DNA of 64,000 nucleotides. Source: Mycogone perniciosa. Lineage: Eukaryota > Ascomycota > Sordariomycetes > Hypocreales > Hypocreaceae. The DNA lies in the NCBI GenBank assembly GCA_025331125.1, contig JAOALB010000041.1:1-64000 (forward strand), read 5' to 3'. Position 1 is the stretch's first letter, and every line of letters begins with the position of its first letter. The notes under the pieces were generated by a model, which saw nothing but the letters and a program-made list of their open reading frames with translations, did not search any database and was not told the DNA's origin. This document shows, one piece after another, positions 33,619 through 46,165 of this stretch. A program made the translations under genes and the position numbers.

Positions 33619-34170
33619 TCGTTCTTGTTTTGCGGTGGGATTATTTAGTGCTATGTTTGCTAGCAGATGACGGAAAAAAGACGAATACCGCATCTACGAA
33701 GTAGGCGCCTCTTAAAAATGTCTAGATTTGAAACTGAAATGATGCATGGCTGAGAAATTAAGGCAAACATACCAATAAACACACAGAGTCTCGGGCAAAT
33801 TGGTTCAAATCACAGAAACTTCTCCAGCTTGTATTATTCAGACCCATCCACCATTCGTAGGGCGAGGAACTAGCGCCTGACTTCCAGACTTATTAAAAGG
33901 CATGTTGTGGTGCTGGTGTCTAACAAGGCGCGCCTTGTTGAGGATTAGCGATTCCGAGAAATGATTCTTGCTCGAATATTAAGTACTCCGTACTTCGTAG
34001 ATACTTAATCAGAGCTTGACAGTATGACGTTGGGTGGTAATATGCACGAGGTAGCGTGGTGAATGCCGTATTAAGGGTGTAAGAGGTGGGCATCAAGATC
34101 GAAGTATGGAAAACTATCATTTTGGCGGATTATTGAAGGTAAATAATCATATCTAGTGTATTACTTTGGA
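33619..34170. other. Intergenic spacer left of the catabolic cluster
   Basis: About 550 bp, no gene. One TACTCCGTA copy at 33984-33992. Confidence 0.45.
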
Positions 34171-35254
34171 CTACTCCGAGTCCTTGAAAGCTTCCAACTT
34201 GAACAATTCTTTTGCGTTGTCCTTGCCAATTTTCTTTACATGTGATTCGTCCTTCAGGGTAACACCATCGTACCAGTCACAAGCATCGCCAAACGACTCG
34301 AATGGATAGTCAATGGAGAAGAGAATACGATCGGCGCCCAGTTCGGTGATGCAGTATTCTAGTGTCGGGGTCGAGAAATGGCCGCTTGTGGTTATCCAGA
34401 TATTCTCCGCAAAGTACTCTCGGATAGTCTTCTTGCATGAGAGACCAAGTGGCTTCTTGATGTCCTCGAACCAGTGGTTAATTCTCCACAGGTCAAAGGG
34501 AATGTGCTCGCCCAGGTGGCCGATGATGACTTGCAGCTTTGGGTGTCGGTCAAAGACGCCATTGGTGACCATTCCCAAGAGGTGGAGGCTGACACCCTGG
34601 GCAAAGCTGAGAGGGGGGCCGATGAGCCACTTCCGCTTGGCCCAGAGCTTGTCGTGGATAGTGCCTGTGGGATTTCTGGGGTGTAGATAGAATGGAACGT
34701 CCAGGTCTGTGACTACGGACCAAAAGACATCCCATTCGGGACCGTCGTAGAAGACCATGTCGTCGCCATCAGCCCCAGCCCGTTGGGTATCATTGACAAG
34801 CGCCCCCTTGAAACCGAGCTCTGTTACGCATCGTCTGAGTTCAGCGGCAGCTTCGGCAGGATCATGCATAGAAAGGGTTCTATTGTCGAGAATGTAAATG
34901 TCAGCCGCAGACTATACAACATGGGTGAGATGCTAATATTTATGCCACTTACGCCAATGCTCCGAGTCGGTCTGGGTGGCTCTTGATGGCGCCGGCAATG
35001 TAATTGTTGATCTCGACAGCAAATTCCTGCGCTTCCTTGGGATCCCAGATATCTTGGACTCCGGGTGCTGTGTACGAGAGAAGGGTATAGCCGACGCCAT
35101 GCTTATCCATGTATTTGATGCGTGTGTCGGTGATATCCGTCATCTCAGCAGCATGCTTGTCTGGATTGGTAGCGAAGAGAGAAGCCCACCATCTCGTCTT
35201 CTCCTGCATACGAGGCAAGGCAAAAGCCTCTTCGAGCGCAACTTTACCGAGCAT
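34171..35254 (-). CDS. 2,3-dihydroxybenzoate decarboxylase-like amidohydrolase
   Basis: Model complement(join(34171..34879, 34953..35254)), 336 aa, one intron (GTAAGT...ATAG). The ATG at 35254 gives MLGKVALEEAF, the standard start of fungal 2,3-DHBA decarboxylases. Metal-site residues of the ACMSD/amidohydrolase-2 family are in place: Glu8, His167 in HPRNP, His222 in GHLGE and Asp291 in SIDYPFE. The length matches the family. Known members decarboxylate 2,3-dihydroxybenzoate to catechol without oxygen, and relatives act on salicylate or gamma-resorcylate. It is transcribed divergently from a Zn2Cys6 regulator 565 bp away and lies next to aromatic-degradation genes, suggesting co-regulation. 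Confidence 0.92.
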
Positions 35255-35819
35255 GTTTAGGTGGGTAGTCGGTATCACAACAACAGACGGCCAATGGTTG
35301 AAGAACTGAGAGATGAAGTTTCTTTCAGAGGCAAGTTGATACAGGATCTGGATATAAGTACATCGGAAAGCCTCTCAGTTAGTCATCGAATGCCTAAAAA
35401 ATACCTGAAAGGGGCATTGGAGCTTCGAAGATCAGCAGCCCCTCCGCACATTGCGGCTGTAGTATGGAGTACTTCGTACTGCTCCCGAGATTGGTTCCGA
35501 GCTAAAAGATGGGGTAGACTCGTAAAGTTGCAGTAGTCGCTCCGCATTCATGGTCATGAGGAGCTGAGTGGAGGAGGGCGAGGGCGGAAGCCGGAACACA
35601 CAGTGCCCTTCAAGTTCGCACGGCCATCGGATACCGTCCGCGCCCCTCTCAACCCTCAAGCCGCTCGCACTCGCAAACGGACAAGCTGAACGAGACAATA
35701 GCATCGGCATACTTTGGATGACCAGCAAAGGCGGCTACGGACTACATAACATCAAGGATCAAGGGAGAGCGAACTGGACAGTGACTGGACGTTGCCCATC
35801 ACATTATGACGACAACCTG
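35255..35819. promoter_or_regulatory. Divergent promoter, decarboxylase / Zn2Cys6 regulator
   Basis: A 565-bp shared upstream region between the decarboxylase (-) and the regulator (+). It includes a TATGGAGTACTTCGTA variant of the dispersed palindrome near 35463 and CGG/CCG triplets around 35620-35650. No binding site can be assigned. Confidence 0.5.
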
Positions 35820-38241
35820 ATGCCGCGGCCGAAAGTCCTCCCGAGTCAGCGCCGACGCGCGGCGGAGGCATGCAACTTCTGCAGGGCCTCGAAAAAGAAA
35901 TGCAGTGCAACGGTGCCCTGCACAGCCTGCCAGCGAAGAGGCATCGGTGCATCGTGTTATCTTACTCATCGCCCTAGGGGTTTGAGAAAAGCCCCAGATC
36001 GGACACTATCTTCTATCCCCCTTCCCGAACCCACCCTGTCCTCGCCCAGAGGTGGGGGTGGGGATGATGCTGATACTGACCCATCGGCAAGACAGAGGCC
36101 CGCACCTTCGGAGGAATCGGCCTGGAGCCGGAATGTGTTCGCGCCCATTCCCCCCCCAGGATGGAGCTTAGCTGCGGGTCCGACGTCCGTTGGCGGCGAC
36201 GTTAACGGAGAGTATCAACCAATCTCCCCATCTGATTCCCGTATTAGTGCCCCAGAAGCGGTTGGGAACCGGCTGTCTGCACCGCCAAGATCCAGATCGC
36301 CTGCCATCAGACGGGAGTCTCATGCTCGTATGCTGTTGAATCTACGGGGAGAACGAGGTCAGCACTGCGAGCCTGTATCCAAACCATCGAACCCTTGGGT
36401 ACTGACAGTAACTTTCAGTATACATCGGTGGAGCCGCTTCAATATCTTTCCTCCAGTTCATCAGAGACACTGTGACAGCGCAACTTGGCCCCTCCCAGTT
36501 CTCTCACAATGACAAGAGCGATAGCATGCTGGAAACTGAGCCCGCTGCGGGCAACTCAACTGTTGAGGAATCGTCTGACTGTAACCTAGACTTGGAGTCT
36601 AGCCTGGGTTATATGCGTGTGTTTCAAGCTGCGGTAAGTTTCTCTGTACACCTGATGCCGCAAGCAACACTGACCAGGTGAAGACGGCAGGATTTCTAGA
36701 TATCTTTGCACCGACAGAGATAGAGGACCTGTTGATCAAAACGAGAACTGAAAACGCCCGATCGATCAACCCATGTCAAAAGGCCGCCATCGACCTTGTT
36801 GTCGCCATCGGCGCACAATGCAAATCTCCGATAGACTCACAGCAAGTTGGGCACATGTATTTCCGCCAGGCCCAACGAAATGCATTCGTGGGGATGCTGG
36901 AGGATCCAAACATCGACATGGTCAAGGCATTCCTTCTCATGGCGTTTTACATGCTGGGCCAATGTCGGCGGAATACAGCCTTCATGTATCTAGGCATTGC
37001 GGCCAGGACAGCAGTTGCGCTCGGCCTGCACAGTCGTGATTCGTATGCAGACATGAAGAGTCTTGTATACCAAACCCGGTAGGTGACGGGTGAAGTTGCA
37101 CCGTTTTCATGATCCCATCTGACTTCTTTTTTCATCTCAGGTTGCGTATATGGATGAGTCTCTGTATCTTGGATATGCTCGTATGTTCTATTCTCGGGAG
37201 ACCTCCAGCAACTGCTGGTCTGCGCGCCGAGCTTGACAATAGCCTCATCACTCTGCCCGAAGGCCTTGAGATGCAACAGAATCAGAATGCCGCCTCGTTA
37301 TTTGCATCGTACAAGATTCTCACGATAGTTAATGAGAGTGTTGACACATTTTACGGGAAAAAGGCGGCATCTGCTGCTCTAGTGGAACAGTTTCTCAGCA
37401 GAATCGAAGAATGGAGTCGGGAGCTGCCAAGCTTCCTTCGAGGCACACCGACATCCAACACCATTTCCTCGTCTCAAAGGACGACCATGTGTAGTATACA
37501 TGTCTCATGTCTCTACTACTTTTCTATTACGCTAGTCACGCGTCCGGTACTAATTTCTACACTCACATCTCATTCTGGTGTTGCAACACCTTCATCATCA
37601 CCGCTGGCGTCAGCCTGTCTCGATGCAGCAGTGTATCTTGTACAGACATGTGCAGATGCACACAAAGCTGGACTTTTATTAGGAAACATGTGCATAATGA
37701 AGTAATACAGCTCCAATGCCTGTTACGAAACTTGAAGGTGCTGACAATCTGGAACAGGGCCCTGGTTTTTGCTGCTGGTCTCATCCTGGGCTTTGACATG
37801 TTCGCCAAGAGAGAGTTGGATTACGAGATTGAGACAACTTTTCACAGTGCCAAGGATGTCCTAGACTTTCTATCGATACAGAGTCCACAGGCTGCACATT
37901 ACTCTGAAATTCTAAGCCTGTTGTCCAACGCAATCATCCAGCAGCGTAGCCGACTGTCAGCGCGACCCCGGAGCAGATATGTAGGAAGAATATTCTCTCT
38001 GGACCAGGAAAGAGATTCTGCGCAAAACAACAGGGTAGGCGACGGAGAGATCTCGCAGGCTAGCCAGGCAGCTCATGCGGATTTCACAGCCGCAGACACT
38101 GGTGGCACCTGGCTCATCACCGATTCAGTTTCACAAGCAACTGAGATAGAAGGCGATATGTTACGAGGGTGGGACACCCTTGACTTATCGCAATGGGACA
38201 GTTTTCCATTTTATAGCCCAAGGGTATTTGGCCCAGAATAA
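35820..38241 (+). CDS. Zn2Cys6 transcription factor 1 (with fungal_trans domain)
   Basis: Model join(35820..36357, 36419..36633, 36678..37078, 37141..37701, 37758..38241), 732 aa, four GT-AG introns with consistent phases. The Zn2Cys6 binuclear cluster is at residues ~18-45 (ACNFCRASKKKC...CTACQRRG...C). A Pro/Ser-rich linker follows, then the PF04082-type middle homology region (FLDIFAPTEIEDLLIK; FVGMLEDPNIDMVKAFLLMAF; TAVALGLHSRD; LGRPP). The last intron (37702-37757) was chosen over a 36-nt alternative because of size and a CTGAC branch. The ATG at 35820 sits just before the zinc cluster; upstream in-frame ATGs exist. Next to the decarboxylase and hydroxylase genes, it is a good candidate for the pathway regulator. 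Confidence 0.88.
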
Positions 38242-38965
38242 ACATGTTCGTTGTATGATGATATACAGACGGAAGGGTGTGTGGGAAATAATTCCTATTC
38301 AGCGGACCGGCCTAATAGTCAACCCGTTAAGGTACGTCGTATTCCGTATTATACGTCGTGTTGCATATTAGTACAAAACTGATGACACCACAAGGCAGAT
38401 GCAAGCTTTTTTTTATCATGCAGATGATGAGTGCTCTGCATCTGAATGCACGGTATGGACGAATCACTGAGTCCAAGCAGGGTCTCCCAAAGAGCGGATA
38501 TCAAGTTCGGACCATCGTTCTCCGACGTCCCGAACCGCTCAATTTATTTTTTATGACGCCTGACCGAGGCATGGTGATACTATTGCCGCGGTCAACTTAT
38601 CATCACGCGAGTACGAGCATAAGTGGCTTAAGCCTCACTTAGGGTCGGCGGATAATATCGTCTCTGTTGCACATCTCAGGCGGCTTTGGGATGGCTCGCG
38701 TCGGGACATAGCCGACAAACCTCAACGCCACTAGAAAGGCACTCTACGATACCCTTGCAAGGTGCCGGACCAATAACAAATTTACCGGGTTTTTGTTATC
38801 ATGGTTTGTTTTCCGCTCGATGGGGCCATAGTTAGAACTTGATTGTCGATGGATAAAAACCCTCTTTCACCAACCACAACTCAATATACCCTCTTATCCA
38901 TACCTCACTAGTATACTATATCACTCCTTTCTAACGCCGCTCTCCAACATTACAAATCCGCCAAA
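38242..38965. other. Intergenic spacer / hydroxylase promoter
   Basis: About 720 bp. The stretch just before 38966 is pyrimidine-rich as in fungal core promoters. Open frames here lack motifs. Confidence 0.45.
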
Positions 38966-40604
38966 ATGGGTTCATATTTACCTACCGGTTGGAGGCAACT
39001 CAACGTCGGTGTTATTGGCGGTGGTATTGGCGGCATGTCTGTTGCCATTTCTCTCCGCAGGGCAGGCCATATTGTCACTATCTATGAGAGGCACGACTTT
39101 GCCGGTGAAGTTGGTGCCTCAGTTTCATGTGCTGCAAACGGCACGCGATGGCTCCATGAATGGAACGTGGACGTTGCCAAGGGTGATCCAGTCGTGTTGA
39201 AGAAGCTCATCAACCGAGACTGGAAGACGGGTGAACCGGTCAGCGTGTATGACTTGGATGACTATGAGGAACGATGGGGATATGTTTACAACATGTTCCA
39301 TCGCCAGTACATGCACAAGATGTTGAAAGATTCGGCACTTGAGGAGGAAGGTCAGGGGACACCGGCGAAGTTGCTGGTTAATCATCAAGTATGTTTCCTC
39401 CATAGATTTCTTTGATCATTCCAATGGGAAGAGGCTAACTTGGCTTTTAGTGTAAAGAGATCGATATAGATGCCGGAAAGATCGTGTTCAGCAACGGCGT
39501 TGCGGCTTACCACGATCTCATCATCGGCGCTGACGGCATCGGGTCTGTGGTCCGAGGACATATCGGCATTCACCCAGCAAAGCGACCAGCTGACTCCTGT
39601 TGCTTACATGCCAATGTTTCTACTGAGGAAGCAGTCAAGCTGGGTCTCGTTGACTACTCCCAACATGCGGCTCTAGAATATTGGGGTGGACAGGAAGGGA
39701 AGTGGGACAAGATTGTCTTGTCACCATGCAATGGTGGAAAGCTGCTGTCTTATTATTGCTTCTTCCCTCGCGAAGTGGGCGATTATTCCAGCCACGCTTG
39801 GGGTAGTGAGGACCTGCCGGTTGAGAAATTACTTGCTCCATATCCCAATCTCGACCCGCAGGTATTGGCCCATCTGGAGATTGGCAAGGAGATCCAACCT
39901 TGGAGACTATGGTTGCAGTAAGTGGGAGAATAGGATATTTAGCCACAAGTTCACTGGGCTAACGTGAACTCCCAAGCGATCCGTACCCTTACATTCACAA
40001 GAATATGGTGTGTCTGCTAGGCGATGCTGGACACCCTGTACGTTGGCTACTCTGCATAGCACGATGCTGTCGGACTAACAGGTTGCAGATGATGCCTCAC
40101 CAAAGCCAAGGTGCATGCATGGCAATTGAAGACGCTGCTGCGCTTGGAATCCTATTCAACAAGAAATACTTCAGTGGAAACATTGCCGAAGCTCTCGCCG
40201 CGTACGATGCTGTCCGACTTCCTCGAGCCACCCGGGTACAATCTGCTGCTGCCAAGGCAGCGTACAACATCAATGAAAGAATTGGCGAGTTCATTTGAGA
40301 CCCTTAGGTGGAAGCTCCCACTAACCATCACCTTAGGTTTCTCACAAAATAAGAACACCCCGACGTACAAGGTGGAAGATGAGAAGAAGAAACTCACGAT
40401 AGAGGAGATGAACGCGTAAGTCACACTGGATTCCAAGTAATTATGCGATGACTGTTCTAACAACGTTGTAGCTATGACATGTACAAGGATGTCGAGCAAG
40501 TGCTTGCGGAAAAGAGAGGCGTTCCTTTCCAGGACAAATATATTCGAGGGCTGCCAATCGGGCTGGAATTGCCTAGTGGGGTGATCATTGGACAGGAAAA
40601 CTGA
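38966..40604 (+). CDS. FAD aromatic hydroxylase (salicylate hydroxylase-like)
   Basis: Model join(38966..39388, 39451..39917, 39977..40037, 40089..40284, 40337..40415, 40472..40604), 452 aa. Group-A flavin hydroxylase motifs are GVIGGGIGGMSVAISLRRAG (FAD ADP binding, ~15-34), LIIGADGIGSVVR (DG motif) and CLLGDAGHPMMPHQSQGA (ribityl motif, formed only after removing the intron 40038-40088). The fourth intron (40285-40336) appears to be GC-AG. GT sites there give stops, while GC gives NERIGFSQ, the sequence expected in the family. The family hydroxylates aromatic acids or phenols ortho to an OH, sometimes with decarboxylation (salicylate to catechol). It lies next to an intradiol dioxygenase in tail-to-tail orientation. 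Confidence 0.9.
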
Positions 40605-41049
40605 AGTTATTTTACAACATGTTAGTCGGGTATTTCGCATGGTGTTCTGGTTGTGCTTTCAATTGACTACGTATTACTCCGTACTAGTTAAATGATCTAA
40701 TAAGAAGACTACCAAGATGGATTGGCTAAAGTTGTGGAGCTGAAGGCTGTAAGCACCGATACCGAACAATAAACAGGCATTTGGAACTTTCCGGGCCGGA
40801 TTTTATTAAAAGCTCACGCTCTCGAATGATGGGGGTAATATGTGTTGTTGCGCTGAATAAGACCCATTTGCTGGGGTGTTCTTGGTCTCATCGTCGAGGG
40901 TGGCATTCAAGGATGGATCAAATAGACATCGAGACATTGTGATCAGATGAACGATCATATTGGATAGCACTAGATAATAAAAGAAAAAATACATTTGAGT
41001 CCATCGGTTACATGCAGTTCATTATATGAAGGCAAATCATTGATTGTGC
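40605..41049. other. Convergent spacer
   Basis: About 445 bp between the 3' ends of the hydroxylase and the dioxygenase. One TACTCCGTA copy at 40675-40683; otherwise nothing recognised. Confidence 0.45.
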
Positions 41050-42167
41050 TTAAGCCTCCTTCGCAAGCTTCACATCATACTCCAGATCCCACTCCGCTTG
41101 CGGGTCGCCCTTCTTGGGCTTGAACTCAACAGTTAAACCATCCTTGACGGCGAACACACTGTCATCCCTAAGATATTTTGAGTCTTTGTCAAAGATTTGC
41201 GTAGTCAAAGATTTGTAGCCTTCCACTTGGACCTGTTGACTGTATTAGTTTTGCATGGCATCGCGAGACTTTTTTGTTTGTCGCTTACAATTAGGTGGAT
41301 ATGTGCGGGTCGGAACTCATGTCGGTCCATCAGCTTCAGTAGCTTCCCGGCAGGGCCATCATCAGGAATCTAGGTCGTTTGTTAGTCCTAGGACTTGGTG
41401 TAGGGTTGACAGAGAGAAATCTCACAGGGTATGGTGTTGGGCGGAGGCAGTAGAACGAATATCGGCCTTCGGAGTCGGTAATGAACTTGCCGCGCAGATT
41501 GCAGTCGATCTGATCTGGATCCTGCTGCTCATAGAGACCTATCATGAAAAAAGCATCAGCATTCATTAGCAGCCCTCAAACCAGGAGAGGCTGCCAAATA
41601 CCGTTTGTAGACGCCTGCCACACGTCAACTGAGGCATTTGCCAGGGGCTTTCCCGTCTCAGCGCATGTCACCCGCCCATGCATCAAGGTAATTTGGCCAT
41701 CCTTTGGCGTTTTGAATGAAATCGTGGTGCCATTTTCTCGAATTGGTGCGTCGCTGCGCCAGAATGGCCCCAGGATGGCCGACGATGTGGGTGATAGACC
41801 CTTCTTACTTGCCTCTCTGTAGGTGATGTCGTCAATAAGTCTGATAATGGCATCTTCACATTAGCTTCTATGCCGAATCCATAACGGACGCTCAGGAGAT
41901 GTCTTACGACTCCAAGCCGATGATGTCGCAGATCAGCTGGCCTTCGTTTCGTCGGTCATTGCTCATCTGGCCGGCCCAATTGATCATCTGAACACCGAGC
42001 AGCCATTCATCCGTGGTGAGGTTGACGTCCCGCGCAAAGTCGTGAATGTGTTGGATAAACGATGACATGACGGTCCGTAGTCTGGGGTTTGTGTTTGAGC
42101 CCATGGCGTTGATTACGAGGTTTGTGAATTCCTGGCCAAGGCCAGTATCCTTTACTTGAGAGCCCAT
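41050..42167 (-). CDS. Intradiol ring-cleavage dioxygenase (hydroxyquinol/catechol 1,2-type)
   Basis: Model complement(join(41050..41232, 41289..41369, 41426..41538, 41602..41840, 41908..42167)), 291 aa. All four introns join in frame. An N-terminal helical dimerisation domain (~1-90) precedes the catalytic beta domain. The Fe(III) ligands of the intradiol family are present: Tyr169 (GLYEQQ), Tyr203 (PTPYPIP), His227 and His229 (RPAHIH). The YPIPDDGPAGKLL segment and the DDSVFAVKDGL segment resemble hydroxyquinol 1,2-dioxygenases more than bacterial CatA. The reaction is ring opening of catechol to cis,cis-muconate or of hydroxyquinol to maleylacetate. No signal peptide; expected in the cytosol. 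Confidence 0.93.
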
Positions 42168-42690
42168 TGTTGGAGGTGTTTGATTGCAAGTCAATGCTGA
42201 TGAAAAAAGGTATAATAGATGATGATTGATCAGATACGGAGTCTTGTGTTCAGAATCAAGCGGTCATGTCACAACATGGGTAGAAACTTTTATCACAGGA
42301 GGATAATTCGCCTCTCTTATAACACCGGTCGGAGCTACAAATAGTTTATCCCCCAAAGCTCCATGGCCATCATCCAATCACACAAGTCCTATTATTAGAC
42401 TATCCAAGGCTGTTGTTCTCATCCGCTTGTGGGGAACCCCCATCCCGATACTAGCGGATGTCATCCTAGACATAAACATGAGGCCCCCTAATGCTATCCG
42501 ATTATCCGGCACCAGTTTTCAGGTTTGCGCGCGCGGCTATGGTGGATCGGGTGGCTTTGGTCCCTCCCTTGGGTTAAAGGGGCTGGACTAGGTCTTACTT
42601 CCCTTACATCGGCTTGTATCGGACAGCGGTCGGATGTGAACAGCACCTGTTTGGGAATGGAAATTATCCAAGATGATACGGAGTACATCA
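42168..42690. promoter_or_regulatory. Dioxygenase promoter region
   Basis: About 520 bp upstream of the dioxygenase (reading -) and downstream of the CoA-transferase. It holds two TACGGAGT-type motifs (42235 and 42677-42685) and a widely spaced ATCCGC...GCGGAT pair at ~42419-42457. No proven site. Confidence 0.4.
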
Positions 42691-44551
42691 TTACAATGTA
42701 TCTTTTCGATAATCCTTCTCCTGTCCGACCTTCCAGGTTGGGGCATCCGTTCCATTCGGCCGACTTGCCCTCTTGAAGCTCACATCAAGACCGTCAATCT
42801 CCACTACAGGCAAAACCGCAGAGACATCTGCCTTGTAAGAATCCGAGTACCAGTGATCCAGATATTTCGGGTTGTCTACAAACTCTGGGTAGACTTCCCT
42901 CATGCGCCGCAGAACTGTGCCGGAGATTTGATCCACGCTGTTTGCATGTCGCAGCGCAAGGACCTTGTCTCCCACAATGCTGCGCAAGTCTTGCTGGATA
43001 TCTTCCGGTAGCAGGCCGACCTTGAAGAGGAGCAGGTCATAGTGCAGCAGCGAAGCCTTCCCATGCCAGGACCCCCCCCGGGTAGTTCTGTGATAGAGTC
43101 CAATGAGAGCTGTGGCAGCTCCAATGCATCCGGTACCATAGTCAGACAGGGGGAACGGAGGGACAACGGGCTCGTTCAAGCCCATGAACCTGCCTTGCTC
43201 CCATGCAATACCGCTGACCTGAAGCGACGAGTTAGCCCATTGTAAATCGCTTGAACAAAGACGAACAACTTACACAATCCGCAATCTGCTGCCAGCCGGG
43301 GCGATCTGCCCAGTCGCCCTCATATCCAAAGCAATTCTCATTGACGTAGACGATGCCCTTTCCTCTCCGCTGCGCAATCTCGGACAACACCTTGGTACCG
43401 TAGCCAAGCTTCTCAATTGCCCCTGGGCGGTATCCATCCACTACGACGTCAGCTTCAGCCAGCAGCTCTTCAAAGACTTTCCTCCCTTCGGGCGTTTTTA
43501 AGTCAAGTTCCGTTGCGCGCTTGCCCATATTGCCATCTACCTGGAAGAACGGCACATCACTAAGGTGAGGACTGGTCACCTTGATGATTTCGGCGCCATA
43601 TTCCCCTAGGATCCGGGTGATGACGGGGCCGGCGATGATGCGGCAGAGTTCCAAGACTTTGATGCCAGACAGAATTCTGTTATCCTTGAGGTCCGGCAAA
43701 GGAACCTTTGGCGTCCGGTCTTCGATATTCTCGACAGACCATGGTGGTAGCACTATGTTTGTTTTACCCTACATACTTATTAAATCGTCGTCATCTTGCC
43801 CCATGTACGTAGAAGCGAAGACTTACATGTGGAGTGCGGAGGAAGTCGGCATGTGTGAATGCCTTGACCCCAGCCTGCCGATGCTGCGCATTCATATACT
43901 CAAGCTCTTCCGCTGTGAACCTTTTCAATGCAGATTCGATTGTGTTGACAATATCCTCATGTTCGACAAGGTCCGGTCGAAAGGGCTCGAGTCCAATCAT
44001 GCGCAATGTAGTCGAAGCTTCCAGCGATCCATGAATATGGTAATACTCATCCGGCCGCTTTGTAACATACAGGTTGGCGGACATTCGGCGGTAAGGGTTT
44101 GACTGCGCCTGGAGGAGGTCCGTATCTGCATAAATGGAACTAAGTAAAGACCTTGACGTACTCTTTTCTAAAGCTCACCTTTCAACAAACCCTTGACTTC
44201 CTTGTCGAGCTTTCCATATCCGCCGACTCGTGCTAAATACGCCTGAAACAAGAATGCGGTCGTCTTTTCAAGATTGACAGTGACTCTCCTTGGGACAGAT
44301 GATGCGCCACCCTTTGTGTCTGCCAATAACGATGCGACTGTGCCTTCAATGGCCTTCAATGCTGCCGTAGTTTCCGTCTCTTTGAAAGGAATGGGGAAAT
44401 ATGGCAGATCGCGGTCAGCGGTTATGAGTACATGTTCCCTGCGGCTGGCTACCTCTGATGGTAGGGACAAGGGATCGAATTGGTTGCAGAGATAGTCGAA
44501 AACTCGAATGGCCTCCTTTTTGGAGGAATACGGCTGCGATGTCCCACCCAT
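42691..44551 (-). CDS. Class III CoA-transferase (CaiB/BaiF family)
   Basis: Model complement(join(42691..43218, 43274..43768, 43827..44125, 44179..44551)), 564 aa, three introns, phases consistent. It shows the family III layout. An N-terminal ~200 residues (RVFDYLCNQFDPLSLP..., YVTKRPDEYYHIHGSLEA) is followed by the CoA-transferase core with GIKVLELCRIIAGPVITRILGEYGAEIIKV. The core also has ELDLKTPEGRKVFEELLAEADVVVDGYRPGAIEKLG and a later PLSDYGTGCIGAATALIGL. Family members move CoA between carboxylic acids through an aspartyl-CoA thioester. In this cluster it could activate an aromatic acid or a ring-cleavage product. Its promoter is shared with the alpha/beta hydrolase at 45186. Confidence 0.9.
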
Positions 44552-45185
44552 TGTTGCTCGCGTATGATAGTACGTTGTGGTCTCTAGGCCATATAAGAGA
44601 TAGGTTCTGAGACGTCTTCAATGTTGCTATTCTGTCGGGCCGTCGGCAATTCGAGGAATCTCGGAAGGAATCTCGGCAAACATATAAGTAGGTGTCAGAC
44701 CACAAATCCTGCAAAAGTGAAGCTCCATACTTTATGCATAGATAGGTGACCTTATATGCTATGTAACAGTAGGCAATATCATCCCTGCACCAATGTCTAC
44801 CGAATGATACACTCAAGTCACCGGCCAGAAGGGTGCTTATGTTCCAGATACTGGAATACTACTCCAAATTTCATATACGGGTACATATCCGAACCCCCTG
44901 TCTCCGAACCCCGTCCCCGAACGACCCGCAGTGGGTTTGGTGGCGTTGCGCCTTTATCCGACATGTAGACCCTAGTATTATTAGTATATGTTATCTCCGA
45001 TCAGCTTCTCAATAACAATGATGCGGAGAAGGCCATTACTCCGTAGACGGAGACGGAGTATGAACGAACCCCCATAAACTACTCCGTACGTGTATCCGTA
45101 ATCCTCTTTGCCTGCAGGAAAAGAACTTGATTTGAATCCACATACTCGTTCGGACTAACCTTCCGTATTGACATCCCTCTAGAAG
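44552..45185. promoter_or_regulatory. Divergent promoter, CoA-transferase / alpha-beta hydrolase
   Basis: A 634-bp bidirectional upstream region. Two exact copies of TCCGAACCCC lie at 44888-44897 and 44903-44912, with a related CCCCGAACGACC at ~44915-44926. Three or four TACTCCGTA/GACGGAGTA motifs lie at 45037, 45052 and 45080. CCG-containing direct repeats are typical shapes of Zn2Cys6 factor sites; assignment is inference. Confidence 0.5.
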
Positions 45186-46165
45186 ATGCCTTTCCTCCGG
45201 ATTCCAGACCGGGGCCGGGACCTGTACTACACCTGGACGCCAGCACCCGAGACATCAACAAAACAGACACTCTTTTTGGTCTTTATCCATGGCCTGGGAT
45301 CATCAAGTTCCTTCTTTGCACCGATCATCCCAGGCCTCGCATCAGCTGGTTATTCATGCCTTGCTCTCGACTCTCACGGTTTGTAACCTCTCCAGGGTGA
45401 TCTTGTCTTCAACAAGAGGCTGACATCAGGTAAGGCGCTGGATTGACACCATTCACTGGTCAGGATGGAGGTATCGAACAGATTGTCAAGGATGTTGGTG
45501 CTGCCATGTCTGCTCTCAGTATCGCCCCAAGCCGGACAATCATAGTTGGGCATTCAATGGGTGGCATTACTGCCAGTGAGGTCGCCCTCCGCTACCAAAC
45601 AGCCGGCGCAGTCCTCCTCGGACCTGTCCTTCCTAACGATAGCATGGTTGAAGTATTCACGGCTAGAATCAAGTTGATTCAAGACAGTGAGCCAGACCCT
45701 TATGCAAACCTCCAGGACTGATATCTGATTCATGCTGCTCAGAGGGAATGGACGGCGTTGCAGACGTCGTCCCCGTTATGGGAACGGGACCCAAATCTAC
45801 TCCAACGCACCGCGCATTCATTCGTGCGCTTCTTCTCTCACAGAAAACGGAAGGATACATATCAAACTGCAAAGCAATTGGAGACGCCAGTCCGCCTGAG
45901 TACTCCAAGATCAAATGCCCGTTATTGATCGTCGCCGGCTCTCATGACAAGACCTGTCCCATGCAATTCTCACAGACCATTCTGGAGAGGTATGTACTAG
46001 ACAATCCCTATACTGGACTGCCCTGACAACTATCGAAGATGGGGCTCTGCGGAGACCGACAAGCGGATACAAGTCCTCGATCAGATCGGCCACTGGCACT
46101 GCATCGAAGCAGCCGAAGAAGTGTTATCAGCTATACTTCAATTTGCAAACAAAATCACTCCCTGA
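45186..46165 (+). CDS. Alpha/beta hydrolase (3-oxoadipate enol-lactonase-like)
   Basis: Model join(45186..45378, 45435..45686, 45743..45989, 46039..46165), 272 aa, three introns. Canonical fold motifs: oxyanion-loop HGLGSSSSFF (~35), nucleophile elbow VGHSMGGITA (GxSxG), acid Asp in LLIVAGSHDKTCP and catalytic His in IGHWHCIEAAEE. Size and motif spacing match PcaD-type enol-lactone hydrolases and related esterases. Downstream of an intradiol dioxygenase, hydrolysis of an enol-lactone is plausible, but this fold is broad. The second intron uses GTGAGC at 45687; the ends of introns 1 and 2 are less certain than the coding motifs. Confidence 0.85.
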
